Below, piece after piece: positions 43,341 to 52,699 of a DNA stretch of 64,000 nucleotides. The DNA is from Membranihabitans marinus (GTDB lineage: Bacteria; Bacteroidota; Bacteroidia; Chitinophagales; Saprospiraceae). Both the position numbers and the translations under genes were made by a program. The notes under the pieces were generated by a model. The model ran no database searches. It saw only the letters and a program-made list of their open reading frames with translations, and had not been told where the DNA came from. The DNA is taken from contig NZ_JAHVHU010000013.1 in the NCBI RefSeq assembly GCF_019802045.1, forward strand, positions 1 to 64,000, read 5' to 3'. Every line of letters begins with the position of its first letter. Position 1 is the first letter of the stretch.

Positions 43341-44795
43341 TTAAGATCTGGGGGAGATGGTAACGACTATTCTTTTATATCTTGTTAATCGAGGCTTACC
43401 CCGATCCGTTACTTTTAATATGAAATGCGCCGTTTCTTCTTTGGTTACTTCCGGGGCCTTGAAGTAAGCCTTGTACACATTCTCTGCTCCATTCACGTTT
43501 ATGGGCTTGTTTAGGGTGCCAGCTTCCGGGTAGTTGAACCACAGAAAACTAAAACTATCACCATCGGGGTCGGTCGTGTTGATAGCATCCAGCGTAAAAC
43601 CTTCACCCGATTTAACGGAGATTTCTTCAGGATGACTGAGGACAGGAACTGGCGGATGATTGGCTTCTTCATACGATAGGATACACCAATCCATACGCGC
43701 GGCAAAATCATTTTGAAATTCATCTCTCCACCGCCATAAAGTAACCTTATCGTTATGAAATGAAACCGTATCTTGTTTCACTGAACGGCCGTATTCTTTA
43801 GGAAGGTATGGTGTATAATGATCTATGGCATTGGTCCAGATCGGTCTGGTTTCTGGTGCTATCGTTACTCTTGAACCTCCTTCTTTGGTCTTCGAAAAAT
43901 CTGGCTTATAAAGTTCATAGCGACCACCCCAGCTGCCCCATTCCGGATGTTCTGGTTGATTTAAACCATTGGGTGTTAGTGACAAAAAAGCTGGGGTGTC
44001 CCCTTCTACCCCCCAAGCTACGTCGGGGTATGCTGCGCCGAGCGGACCGTGGTTTTGTTGAATGTTTTGTGCTATCCATTGGTTGCTTATACTGTGGTTG
44101 TCAATGCCCCGGACATAAGCATTGATTCCGGTCCAGGTGGCGCTGCTGTAATGATCACCCGGACTGACAATATAAAACAATTCAGGGAAATTGTTTCTGA
44201 TCCAAATCCCACTGTCATCCTGATCCGAAATGGTGTAAACCCGGAGTTTTGAAATTAACCGATCTGCTTCTTTTTCTTCTTTGGTATTTTTTATTTTAAA
44301 TAGAGCTTGTGCATGTGTATTAACACCACCCCACACTGATATCCACAACGGACGCTCATCGTCTTCTTCCAAAACCTGAATAATCCATTCAGAACCTTCG
44401 GAATCCATTCCTTCTCCGACACCCTTCATACCATATTCTGGTAAACCTTCTTTGACTATTGCCGATAGTGTTTTCGCCTCAGGAAAACCAGCTTCATGCT
44501 TGATTAGGTTTGGCTGCACCTTACCATAAGCTTGGATAACTTTTTCAATGGATTCAGGGTGCACCGCTGAAGTAAGCCAGCAAGAAGTCGTAGCAATAAT
44601 TCCTTCTATATCAATTTGATTCGAATATAATAACAATCGAATTAATGATTGCGTGTCATCCGGATCCGCTTCAATATCAGTAAGGACAATTACTCTGTTT
44701 TTTAGAAACTGCTCGGCATGAAGGTTTTGTGACGCACTTAAAACCAGAATAAGAACCGGTGAGAATATAATTTTAGTTAACCGGGGAAAAACCAC
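43341..44795 (-). CDS. DUF1593 / nucleoside hydrolase-like secreted protein
   Basis: A 484-residue exported protein (signal about 1-25). The N-terminal two thirds match the DUF1593 domain, which has a nucleoside-hydrolase-like fold: RVIVLTDIEADPDDTQSLIRLLLYSNQIDIEGIIATTS carries the Asp-rich motif. The C-terminal third is the Ig-like module typical of these proteins (Sde182 type), with LDAINTTDPDGDSFSFLWFNYPEAG. Members occur in polysaccharide-use loci, and I infer a hydrolase acting on a carbohydrate substituent. It is the first gene of the pectin operon. Confidence 0.88.
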   Translation of the reverse strand: MVFPRLTKIIFSPVLILVLSASQNLHAEQFLKNRVIVLTDIEADPDDTQSLIRLLLYSNQIDIEGIIATTSCWLTSAVHPESIEKVIQAYGKVQPNLIKHEAGFPEAKTLSAIVKEGLPEYGMKGVGEGMDSEGSEWIIQVLEEDDERPLWISVWGGVNTHAQALFKIKNTKEEKEADRLISKLRVYTISDQDDSGIWIRNNFPELFYIVSPGDHYSSATWTGINAYVRGIDNHSISNQWIAQNIQQNHGPLGAAYPDVAWGVEGDTPAFLSLTPNGLNQPEHPEWGSWGGRYELYKPDFSKTKEGGSRVTIAPETRPIWTNAIDHYTPYLPKEYGRSVKQDTVSFHNDKVTLWRWRDEFQNDFAARMDWCILSYEEANHPPVPVLSHPEEISVKSGEGFTLDAINTTDPDGDSFSFLWFNYPEAGTLNKPINVNGAENVYKAYFKAPEVTKEETAHFILKVTDRGKPRLTRYKRIVVTISPRS

Positions 44796-45133
44796 GAATC
44801 ATTTAATTTAAGAGGTGTGCTAAAATATGTATAAAGAAATAGTTCTTTATGCTACTGCAGTATAACGGCGATAGCTTAAGTAATAGTGTTTGTTTGGGTA
44901 ATGAAGTTATCCCGCAAAAGTCACGTTACCCAAAATTGGGCGATGTAATATGTCCCATTTTGAAATTTAAGCAATTGATGCACTGCCTCTTTTGTTCATA
45001 ACAGATTGACGTGGTGAATAGAGCGGCTTAGGTCGGATTATTTTATGGTAAATTTGGAGTAATACGTCATACGCGCTTTGTCTATTGAAGCAACTCCCGA
45101 TTTTATTAAATAAATTGCTTTAAAATATACGAG
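44796..45133. other. Intergenic region, no gene seen
   Basis: 338 bases between two minus-strand genes. No gene, RNA or strong promoter is recognisable. Small palindromes such as CCCAAAATTGGG (44929-44940) and GGGTAA...TTACCC around it are present but too weak to assign. Confidence 0.5.
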
Positions 45134-46783
45134 TTACCTGGAATCAATCCGAACATCTTTGAACATAAAAGGGTTATCACTCAGCCTCAAGTCCTTTCCG
45201 CTGGTGGTCGTCACATTTCGAAGAATGACTTCTTTAGTTAGAATAAAGGGGAACTTCTCCCGGTAAGAATTATCGGTCAATTGACGATTAAAATTTCCAA
45301 AAATTGCGGGACCCTGATAATCGTCCGGATGATTGGAGTCATCGATTTTAAGATTTTCGATCGTGATCCGCTCTGGCATGTAACAAGTATAACCAAAATC
45401 ATGCTGACCTGAGTTGGAACCACCAAATAAGCTGGCGCTGGTTCTACGTCCTCCGGCAGGTACGAAGGTACAGTTGCGGATAATAAACTCCCCCCGCCAG
45501 GTACTGCCATAGTCTGAGCGCAGGTTAATGAGTCTACTACCATAGATGGTGGAATTTTCCACCATAAAAACACCGCTGCCGATAGCATTAATTCCCATGT
45601 GGCCCAAAGTTGAATTCCGGATGGTGGCATTAGCCACACCCATGTGTGCATCAAATCGGGAGAACGTACATTGTTCAAATACCAGATTTTTACAGTAATT
45701 GGATCCCATAATGCCCCAATACGTACGGTCGTTAATATCATTGGTCTGTTTGCAGTTCACAAAGGATATGTTGACGGCACGGCCGACCGAAATATCGTAA
45801 CTGCCCATGGAAACGGGTTTTCCTGCGGAACCAATAGTTCGGTAGGTTTTGTGCCCGGTCAGTGTGGTGTTCTTAACCGTAACGAAAGCACAGTCCCGGA
45901 TGGTGATAAAACCACCATAAGGTGCACCATGGTCTCCTTCGCCAATGATGTCGTGTTCCAGTCCATCCACCAATACATTCGATCGGCTGATCGAGATGTT
46001 TCGACTATAATAGGTGTATTTTGATTCTGCTTTATTGGCGATGGTGGTGAAATGACCTCCGGTGATGTAAAGTTTATTTTCATCAATAGGAAGGGCTGTG
46101 ATTTCTGTGATCTGATCGAAGTCCCAGATAATCGGTGCGTTTTGGTCAATGTAGCCCTCTTTGTCCACTAGAAAAATATCTGTCTGGGGTGATCCATCGT
46201 TTTGGTTTGGCCCAAAGCGAATATACCGCCTTTTATGAGAATTGGTGACCGTGATCAGACAGGGTGACGGGAGATTGGCATTGATTTTGTCCTGGTCTCT
46301 TTTAAGAGAAGTTATTCCCACGGGAGTAAAGGATTCAAGGCTGGATCGAACCCTGAAAACAGATGCACTTCGATTCTCGACATCGGTATCATCAATGATA
46401 AAGGCTGCCGTACCAAAATCGGTATCGGTCTGGATGGTCGCGGTTCTGGCTTTACCGCCAATGTAGTAGGTGGCCCCTTCATCTGCTTTCACAGCCAGGT
46501 GATGCAGATTGGCAAAAGCATGTGTTGCAGCGATAGCATCTATATCATCGGTTTTTCCGTCACCTTTCGCCCCAAAGTTACTGTAATGAACCCGTCCAGC
46601 TGCTTTGAATTTACGGGCATCCCCGGGAGATACATTGATCTGAAGCTCACCATTTTGATTGGTCTGCACCCTGGTTTTACTTCTTTTAGCGGTGATTGTG
46701 ATATTTTCAGACGAGGTGTTGGTCTGTCCCTGTATATCTAAAAAACCAAAGAGCAAAAGTAAGAACACGAGCCTGTATTTCAT
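45134..46783 (-). CDS. Secreted right-handed beta-helix protein
   Basis: A 549-residue protein with a signal peptide (about 1-19, ending DIQGQ). After a short linker, VHYSNFGAKGDGKTDDIDAIAATHAFAN is the classical opening of pectate-lyase-superfamily beta-helices (PF12708 type), and repeated coils such as ISFVNCKQTND, LVFEQCTFSRF, NATIRNSTLGHMG and FMVENSTIYGS continue to the end. It probably binds or cleaves a polysaccharide. No catalytic residues can be pinned down. It is likely part of the pectin locus, although 338 bases separate it from the DUF1593 gene. Confidence 0.82.
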   Translation of the reverse strand: MKYRLVFLLLLFGFLDIQGQTNTSSENITITAKRSKTRVQTNQNGELQINVSPGDARKFKAAGRVHYSNFGAKGDGKTDDIDAIAATHAFANLHHLAVKADEGATYYIGGKARTATIQTDTDFGTAAFIIDDTDVENRSASVFRVRSSLESFTPVGITSLKRDQDKINANLPSPCLITVTNSHKRRYIRFGPNQNDGSPQTDIFLVDKEGYIDQNAPIIWDFDQITEITALPIDENKLYITGGHFTTIANKAESKYTYYSRNISISRSNVLVDGLEHDIIGEGDHGAPYGGFITIRDCAFVTVKNTTLTGHKTYRTIGSAGKPVSMGSYDISVGRAVNISFVNCKQTNDINDRTYWGIMGSNYCKNLVFEQCTFSRFDAHMGVANATIRNSTLGHMGINAIGSGVFMVENSTIYGSRLINLRSDYGSTWRGEFIIRNCTFVPAGGRRTSASLFGGSNSGQHDFGYTCYMPERITIENLKIDDSNHPDDYQGPAIFGNFNRQLTDNSYREKFPFILTKEVILRNVTTTSGKDLRLSDNPFMFKDVRIDSR

Positions 46784-46936
46784 CGGGAGGGAGTTAAAGG
46801 TTGAACTAAATAGATGACATTGACAAGATATTCGTTTTACTCGAAAGTCGAACGATTAACCGACAATTTTCAGGTTATTGCTCAAAAATGCTATTTCCAA
46901 TTGTAAATACCTTGCAAAAAGCACCGAATTGTCCGC

Positions 46937-48139
46937 TCACTCTGCCTCCCCAACCTCCAGCTCATTCAGGTGCTTTGCCAATACGAAACCCATGCTAAAG
47001 CAGCCCTGCAATAAATATCCTCCGGTGGGCGCATACCAGTCCAGCATTTCTCCAATGGCATAAGTGTCCGGTATTTTCTTGAATTGGAAATGCGCATCAA
47101 CCTCATCCAACGCAATACCCCCCAAGGTCGAAATGGCTTTATCGAGCTCATCCGCAGAATGGATAATAACCGGGACGGCTTTGATCGTTTTTATAAGCCG
47201 ATCGGGATCCAGAAAAGTGTCTTTATCGGTGAATTGCTTTAATAGCCCAATGGCGGTGCGGTCCAGGTTCAAATCCTTTTTTAAAATATCAGTCACCTTA
47301 GTGCGATGTGAGTTTTCGTATTTTTGTCTTAATTCATGAATGGTCAATGTCGGCTTCAAATCCAAATGGATGACTGTGCTTTCTTCGGTCAGCAGGGTGT
47401 GCTGTATTTTTTGACTCAGGGCGTAAATAGCGTTTCCCTCCAGGCCAAAATTTGAAATAACCAGCTCTCCTTTCGAATAATGGTCCTGGTAAGTCAACGC
47501 AATATTCTTTAATGGTTTCCCTTCATGCACCGCTATAAAATCACCATTCCAATCAACGCCAAATGCACAATTGGCTGCCCTAAAGGGGACTACGTGGACC
47601 CCGCGTTCTTCAAAGGTGGTTCGCCATCTACCGTCAGAACCGGTCACCTTCCAGCTGGATCCACCCAGTGCAAACACCACGATATCAGAGTCCACAGCCT
47701 CACATCCTTCAAAACACAGCTGTCCTTTTGTATTCCATCCCGTCCATGGTGTGTCCAACTGAAATGCGATCCCTCTGGTGGAAATGTGATCTAGGATCTT
47801 GTTGAGCACTTCGATTGGTTTTAAGTTCAGATCCGGAAATACGCGGCTACTCGACCCTATAAAAGAAGGAATCCCAATGAGGTTCAGCCAGTTTCTCAGA
47901 TCATCATTGGTGAACTGTCGAAGGATGGGGTCTATGAATCCATCCGGGGAATATTGTGTCGTGAGTTCTTCTATAGAGGCCGTGTAGGTCAAATTCAGTC
48001 CGCCTTCCCCAGCAACTAAAAACTTTCGTCCCACTGTTTTTTTCTTTTCGAACAGAGTAACTCGATATTTGCTAGGATCCAAATGGGCTGCCAGCATCAG
48101 GCCAGCAGGTCCGCCTCCAATGATGTGAACTGTCCTCAT
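46937..48139 (-). CDS. TIGR03862-type flavoprotein
   Basis: A 400-residue FAD enzyme of the BaiN/HI0933 superfamily. The nucleotide-binding start is HIIGGGPAGLMLAAHLD; VGRKFLVAGEGGLNLTYT is the family block, where the usual SGGGRCN is replaced by AGEGGLNLT as in the TIGR03862 subfamily; IGEMLDWYAPTGGYLLQGCFSMGF is the C-terminal FAD-binding part. The reaction is unknown. A distant paralogue of the classical type lies at 60902-62134. The gene is alone on its strand. Confidence 0.9.
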   Translation of the reverse strand: MRTVHIIGGGPAGLMLAAHLDPSKYRVTLFEKKKTVGRKFLVAGEGGLNLTYTASIEELTTQYSPDGFIDPILRQFTNDDLRNWLNLIGIPSFIGSSSRVFPDLNLKPIEVLNKILDHISTRGIAFQLDTPWTGWNTKGQLCFEGCEAVDSDIVVFALGGSSWKVTGSDGRWRTTFEERGVHVVPFRAANCAFGVDWNGDFIAVHEGKPLKNIALTYQDHYSKGELVISNFGLEGNAIYALSQKIQHTLLTEESTVIHLDLKPTLTIHELRQKYENSHRTKVTDILKKDLNLDRTAIGLLKQFTDKDTFLDPDRLIKTIKAVPVIIHSADELDKAISTLGGIALDEVDAHFQFKKIPDTYAIGEMLDWYAPTGGYLLQGCFSMGFVLAKHLNELEVGEAE

Positions 48140-48291
48140 CTTGACAGGATGCTTTGTTTGATGAAATACATTTGTAAAACGAATAAAAACTGAATGGGGC
48201 GTATGAAAAAATCCTAAAGGAGGGGCAGTACCAATTCACGATTTCTGGATTATTGCTTAAGGGAATCCGGACTGATGAAACTTCCATGTAG

Positions 48292-48332
48292 AATTAAAAA
48301 ATACAGGCCCGTCAAATGAATGACGAGCCTGT
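48292..48332 (-). terminator. Terminator of the cold-shock gene
   Basis: On the minus strand ACAGGC-t-CGTCA and TGACG-g-GCCTGT form an 11-base-pair stem with one mismatch around a short loop (48303-48332), followed by ATTTTTT (48302-48296). It lies 27 bases past the stop of the cold-shock gene. Confidence 0.85.
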
Positions 48333-48358
48333 AATTTTTCTAAAAATGAATGGTTGTA

Positions 48359-48553
48359 TTATATCAAAGTGACATTCACTGCATTCAATCCTTTTTTTCC
48401 TTCTTCAACATCATATTCGACCTTGTCGCCTTCAGTAATAGAGACGCCGTCTAAATCATTAGCATGTACAAATACATCCTTTCCACCATCGTCAGGTGTG
48501 ATGAATCCGAATCCTTTACTGTTGTTGAAAAATTTTACTGTTCCGATACTCAT
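48359..48553 (-). CDS. Cold-shock protein, CspA family
   Basis: A 64-residue OB-fold nucleic acid chaperone. [31 protein letters not shown] contains RNP1 (KGFGFI) and RNP2 (DVFVH), and the rest [20 protein letters not shown] completes the domain. It melts RNA structure and is often induced by cold. A TATCTTTA box on the minus strand (48622-48615) would give a leader of about 55 bases, long for this genome and consistent with cold-dependent control through the leader. Confidence 0.95.
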   Translation of the reverse strand: MSIGTVKFFNNSKGFGFITPDDGGKDVFVHANDLDGVSITEGDKVEYDVEEGKKGLNAVNVTLI

Positions 48554-48695
48554 TGTTAAATTGTTGTAATTTTAAAAAACATGGCACATAAAGTATATAT
48601 GCCTTACCAAGCCCTAAAGATACGACGTATTTTCGTGGAATGTCTTATATTGTATTACTTTATTTATTTTTAACCTCAGAAATTCCCCCCATCGA

Positions 48696-49037
48696 TTACG
48701 CTTTTTTGACAAATTCTGATTTAAGAGCCATGGATCCAAAACCGGGAATCTTGCAATCAATGTTGTGATCTCCGTCTGTTAATCGTATGTTTTTTATCTT
48801 CGTACCTGACTTAATGGGCTTGGGAGCTCCTTTCACGGGAAGACTTTTTACGATGATAACCGAATCCCCGTCTTGCAATTGATTGCCATTAGAGTCCAAT
48901 ACCCGGAGGGTGTCTTCTTCGATTTGCGTGGTCGGATTCCATTCATGGGCACACTCCGGACAAGCATAAAGCTCGGTTCCTGTCGAATATCCATAAGGAG
49001 ATTTACAAACCGGGCATGGTTTCATTTGTGTAGACAT
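48696..49037 (-). CDS. yjdM: Zinc-ribbon protein, YjdM/PhnA-like
   Basis: A 113-residue protein. Residues about 1-38 form a zinc ribbon (CPVC and CPEC), and the C-terminal domain reads [42 protein letters not shown] and ends [19 protein letters not shown], which is the usual form of the YjdM family, formerly called PhnA. Despite the old name no role in phosphonate breakdown is established for this type. The gene is alone. Confidence 0.92.
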   Translation of the reverse strand: MSTQMKPCPVCKSPYGYSTGTELYACPECAHEWNPTTQIEEDTLRVLDSNGNQLQDGDSVIIVKSLPVKGAPKPIKSGTKIKNIRLTDGDHNIDCKIPGFGSMALKSEFVKKA

Positions 49038-49175
49038 TGTAATTTTGTATTTTAAATTCTAAGAAAAAAATAGCGCTTCAGATTTTTGAACGCGATCTAT
49101 AGTGGTTCTATCTCAACGCTAAGATAGAATATAAGTTCTACTACGAAAGAATTGGAAGAAATGACAATGTGGTGA

Positions 49176-50084
49176 TTAGCTCATGCTCAGGTAGTACGCC
49201 AAGTGTTTTTTGTTAAACTGCCGTATTGAAGAGCCCGGTGATTGGAAAGCAATTAAGCTTTGCAGGTGGTTGATTCGCTCAGCATCTACAGCTGCTATCA
49301 GTTCTTCATCAAAAGGGTAGGCCAGAGCCATCATTTCTTTATCCATTTCAGAAAGCGAGGTGTTCTCTGAGGTGAAGCACGGAGATTTCTCGCCTTGAAC
49401 GAACATCCAGGCGGGAAAGCTATAATGCATTATGGATTGGGCATCGTGCGCAGAAAAGGATAGTCCCCCATTGCGCAGCTGCCGAAGATTATGATCCACT
49501 TTCCATTTGGGCCAGTAATTTGGCGGCCCCCCCAGATAATCATACAGCTTGTTCCAATCAAAATCACACTCCAAAGCAGGGGTCTGATGTTCATGATGAA
49601 ATCCCAAAGCGTGACCAAATTCATGGAGCACAATACCTTTCCAGTTTTCAGGTAAAACCTCAGTGAAGCCAGATAAATTCAGTGTGATTTCACCAGGTCC
49701 TACAATAGCTTGATCCGTGCTGTCCGTGCCTACTAACGACCAATATCCAGGCTGGTCAAAACCCACCCTGATGTGGCTTGTATCCTGTTCGTGCCATAAC
49801 CGACACGTTTCTTCCGTTTCATTACATCCAAAATCAAAAGTAATATTTCCCCATTGAGACCAGCTGCTGGCAGTTTGTGCTATGAGCGTGTGCAAGTCGC
49901 TATCGCCTCCTTTAAAGCTGACTTTTAATGCCCCTACTCGCCAAAGTTTTAAATCCTCAAAAACCAATTCCCGGGCAAAATGATTGATTGAGCCGGGAAT
50001 ACCCTGGGCTCGTTGCCGGCTCCGTGCTTCCAGACGAGCCTGGATTTTATCCGGATAAGCCTCCATAATGATGTGATTCTTCAT
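49176..50084 (-). CDS. Astacin-like metzincin protease without signal peptide
   Basis: A 302-residue zinc peptidase. The metzincin motif HEFGHALGFHHEHQ occupies residues 154-167 (zinc ligands His154, His158, His164; catalytic Glu155), and the Met-turn is SIMHYS at 217-222. The glutamate after the third histidine is astacin-like (M12A). There is no signal peptide, propeptide or membrane helix, which is unusual for a metzincin. It starts three bases after the stop of the exported protein at 50088-51344, so the two are one translational unit. Its C-terminal 60 residues (after about 240) are helical and of unknown type. Confidence 0.87.
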   Translation of the reverse strand: MKNHIIMEAYPDKIQARLEARSRQRAQGIPGSINHFARELVFEDLKLWRVGALKVSFKGGDSDLHTLIAQTASSWSQWGNITFDFGCNETEETCRLWHEQDTSHIRVGFDQPGYWSLVGTDSTDQAIVGPGEITLNLSGFTEVLPENWKGIVLHEFGHALGFHHEHQTPALECDFDWNKLYDYLGGPPNYWPKWKVDHNLRQLRNGGLSFSAHDAQSIMHYSFPAWMFVQGEKSPCFTSENTSLSEMDKEMMALAYPFDEELIAAVDAERINHLQSLIAFQSPGSSIRQFNKKHLAYYLSMS

Positions 50085-50087
50085 AAT

Positions 50088-51344
50088 CTATGGATTTCCA
50101 AATTGTGTGAGATTGTAACTCAGGCTAACAAAAAAACCTGCCTTAGTCCGGGCATACCGAGGGATTTTTGTGCTACTAGCGGGAAGATAAGGCCCCGTTT
50201 GATCAATGGGTATCTGTCCCGAAAGGACGGACAGCTTACCAATAGATATTCCGGCATTTATACTGAAAATTCTTTTCTTTCCCAGTATTGTACCCAAACC
50301 ACCCAGGTAGCGGATCTTTCCATCCAATGGCGATATCGAGGCACCGAGGGCCGGGCCGATGCTTACATTCGCTTTGACCTTGTATGAAAAATGCAACAAA
50401 GCACCGACAGAAATATCCCCTTTAAAATTGGTTTCTTCGACGATATCATTTATGGTCTCGGTGCGTTCTCTCAAATAGTAATCTCTGGTATGCAGATTCG
50501 TATAAAATAGCCCAGAAGAAAAATTTACACGCCAGTTTTGTTCTGTATGGAACCTTAAAATTCCAGAATATATCGTATCGTTAATATAGTGGTCATACAA
50601 TCCCAGCCTGATTTCCGTAACATCCTTTTGACCGGTAAAAACATCGGAATAAATGTTATCCACCGCATGAACGGATCGGACAATATAATCCAGTAATTGG
50701 ATATAGTTAATTTGTTGGGTCTTTTGCATTATGCGGGTCAATCGGGCATATTCCCGCAAAACAATATCAGTATCGGGGGTTCGAAGTGTTATTTTTTTAA
50801 TATTGGTCTTATAAATAGATTCAGCAGCTCGAATATAGTCCTGAAAATAGGCGATTTGACGTACGATATCCTGCAATTCCGTGGTATCGAAAACAGATTG
50901 GATGTGCTCCAGGGTTTCTTTTGCAAAATCAGGATCGGGGGCGTGACGAGTCCGTTGGTACAATTCATCACTCGCACTGCGCAACACTTCCAGTTCATTA
51001 AAAAACTGTAAAGATTTGAGGAAAAATTCACGCTGCCCGGAAGGTATAACCTCAAAATGATCAAATACATCCGTTCCTGGGATCCCGGGCAGGAGCGGTT
51101 CTAGTATTTCCGGCGTGGGAGAGATATAACGATAACTTCTGATGTAGATCCGATCCTGAATATAGACCGGGTTAATAGAAGTAATTTTAAGACGGTATTG
51201 CTTACCGGCTTCGATGACTTTCTGCGCCGGATTCACTTTTATACTGCGGCTGTGGTCATCGTATACGACTTCAATTTCATTTTGGGTTTGAGAAATGAAA
51301 GGAAACAAGAGCAGTAAAATTACTATGGGAAATTTTCTGATCAT
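50088..51344 (-). CDS. Exported protein of unknown function, possible C-terminal barrel
   Basis: A 418-residue protein with a signal peptide (about 1-19). The middle (about 100-250) is helical with FQDYIRAAESIY-like segments; the last 150 residues alternate in the way of a small beta-barrel (FSSGLFYTNLHTRDYYL, GDISVGALLHFSYKVKANVSIGPALG, AGFFVSLSYNL). I recognise no family. It is the first gene of a pair with a metzincin, and its start is only four bases from a 12-base-pair leader stem. Being in one unit with a protease, it could be the protease's membrane partner, inhibitor or substrate. Confidence 0.65.
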   Translation of the reverse strand: MIRKFPIVILLLLFPFISQTQNEIEVVYDDHSRSIKVNPAQKVIEAGKQYRLKITSINPVYIQDRIYIRSYRYISPTPEILEPLLPGIPGTDVFDHFEVIPSGQREFFLKSLQFFNELEVLRSASDELYQRTRHAPDPDFAKETLEHIQSVFDTTELQDIVRQIAYFQDYIRAAESIYKTNIKKITLRTPDTDIVLREYARLTRIMQKTQQINYIQLLDYIVRSVHAVDNIYSDVFTGQKDVTEIRLGLYDHYINDTIYSGILRFHTEQNWRVNFSSGLFYTNLHTRDYYLRERTETINDIVEETNFKGDISVGALLHFSYKVKANVSIGPALGASISPLDGKIRYLGGLGTILGKKRIFSINAGISIGKLSVLSGQIPIDQTGPYLPASSTKIPRYARTKAGFFVSLSYNLTQFGNP

Positions 51345-51348
51345 TCGA

Positions 51349-51438
51349 AGTATATTAGGTGTTGGCCAGAATGGAAAACCATAAAAGTGGAAGCCGATTT
51401 GGTTTGCGTTTCCAGCGGTGATGATGACCTAATATACT
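51349..51438 (-). promoter_or_regulatory. Leader stem-loop ahead of the metzincin operon
   Basis: AGTATATTAGGT (51349-51360) has an exact inverse copy ACCTAATATACT (51427-51438). In the minus-strand message, the 3' arm ends four bases before the ATG at 51344, so pairing would cover the ribosome landing site. A further direct copy, CGAAGTATATTA, occurs at 51346-51357 and 51460-51471. It may work in RNA or as a DNA operator. Confidence 0.6.
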
Positions 51439-51570
51439 AATTTTTAATTTATTATTAGCCGAAGTATATTATTTTAGGAAATATTGATCATTCAAATTCT
51501 GAACATTTGTATTCATCAAAACTCTTCAATTATGGTACTTGAAGGAGGATTCCGGTATGGGATAATGTTT

Positions 51571-52209
51571 TTACCACCGGTTTTTACGCTTTATTTTATC
51601 GCTGACCTTATCAGCAAAATCGGAGATGTGGTCAATACCGCTTTCCATCATTCGTTCGATATTTTCCAGATCGATTGGTTGGCCTTTCATGCGGAGCCGA
51701 TCAATGGAAGTCCGGGCTTTGGGCATTACGATCCATAGAATGATATAAAGTAAAACACCAGCACCAGCAGTAAAGAAAATAATGGCAAAGGCAAGTCTGA
51801 CCCAGATGGGGTCATCAATGTCAAAATATGCTGCTATTCCACTGCATACGCCGGCGATGACTTTATTTTCAGGGTCTCTGTATAGCTTTCTCCGGTAGGA
51901 GGCGCTTTCTTTATTTCCGGCATAAGTTTCCCCTGGTTCATCACGATCGGGTTGCTCAAATTGATCAGGTCTTCCCATGATCGCAATACTCTTTTCGATA
52001 TCGGTCATATTTGCTACTTTGCGTGAACCCATCGACTCTTCGATCAGTTCGGCCAACCGCAGTTCAATATCGCGGATGATTTCATCGGCGTAATCAGATT
52101 TGCCAAAATAATCGTCCAATTCGTAGAGATAATCCTGCAGTCTTTGAGATGCGTCCATATCGATCGCTAATGGTATTCCTCCAAGGTTAATGTATTCGAT
52201 CTTATTCAT
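51571..52209 (-). CDS. PspC-domain membrane protein
   Basis: A 212-residue protein with a soluble N-terminal helical part (about 1-110, YLYELDDYFGKSDYADEIIRDIELRLAELIEE), then a PspC domain (about 108-168, KLYRDPENKVIAGVCSGIAAYFDIDDPIWVRLAFAIIFF with two helices). PspC proteins sense membrane stress. It overlaps a PadR regulator gene by eight bases, the usual Bacteroidota pair. The long PspC of the phylum often carries further domains, which are absent here. Confidence 0.92.
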   Translation of the reverse strand: MNKIEYINLGGIPLAIDMDASQRLQDYLYELDDYFGKSDYADEIIRDIELRLAELIEESMGSRKVANMTDIEKSIAIMGRPDQFEQPDRDEPGETYAGNKESASYRRKLYRDPENKVIAGVCSGIAAYFDIDDPIWVRLAFAIIFFTAGAGVLLYIILWIVMPKARTSIDRLRMKGQPIDLENIERMMESGIDHISDFADKVSDKIKRKNRW

Positions 52210-52546
52210 TGTTCGTAGTATTTATTGAATTTGAAAAATTGACGGTTTGAGCCAGGTTCTCCCAGGCTTTAGTGAGTTCTTCTTTGAGGTCATTTCCTTT
52301 CGGGGTAATTTCGTAATATTTCCGGGGTGGGCCGGAGCTCGATTCCACCCAGTTATAGGACAGGTACCCATCCCGCTTCAATCGGTTCAGCAGAGGATAC
52401 ATTGTTCCTTCGACGACGATCAGATCATTTTTTTTCAAGTTTTGAATTATATCGGAAGGATACATGGTTTCTTTGGACAGGAGTCCGAGTACACACAGTT
52501 CGAGCACTCCTTTCCTCATTTGTGCTTTGATGTTTTCTACCTTCAT
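52202..52546 (-). CDS. PadR family transcriptional regulator
   Basis: A 114-residue winged-helix regulator of the short PadR-s2 type: MRKGVLELCVLGLLSKETMYPSDIIQNLKKNDLIVVEGTMYPLLNRLKRDGYLSYNWVESSSGPPRKYYEITPKG is the whole DNA-binding domain, followed by one dimerisation helix. It is the first gene of the pair with pspC, which it overlaps by eight bases, and its promoter contains a palindrome that would allow autorepression. Confidence 0.93.
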   Translation of the reverse strand: MKVENIKAQMRKGVLELCVLGLLSKETMYPSDIIQNLKKNDLIVVEGTMYPLLNRLKRDGYLSYNWVESSSGPPRKYYEITPKGNDLKEELTKAWENLAQTVNFSNSINTTNNE

Positions 52547-52573
52547 AACGAAAGATTGTTTTGATTACGATGG

Positions 52574-52605
52574 TAAATATACAATGGATATAGTACTTTG
52601 CAAAG
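52574..52605 (-). promoter_or_regulatory. Promoter of padR-pspC with overlapping palindrome
   Basis: On the minus strand TTTG (52604-52601), 19 bases, then TATATTTA (52581-52574). The -33 element is part of the perfect 10-base palindrome CTTTGCAAAG (52596-52605). A PadR dimer there would block RNA polymerase. Confidence 0.7.
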
Positions 52606-52699
52606 CATAATACCTGTTAATGGAAGGTAATTTAGATGAGTGAAGAAATCTGATCGATAAAAAGAAAGATTAGACCGATGAAGAAAGTAACTATGTTCA

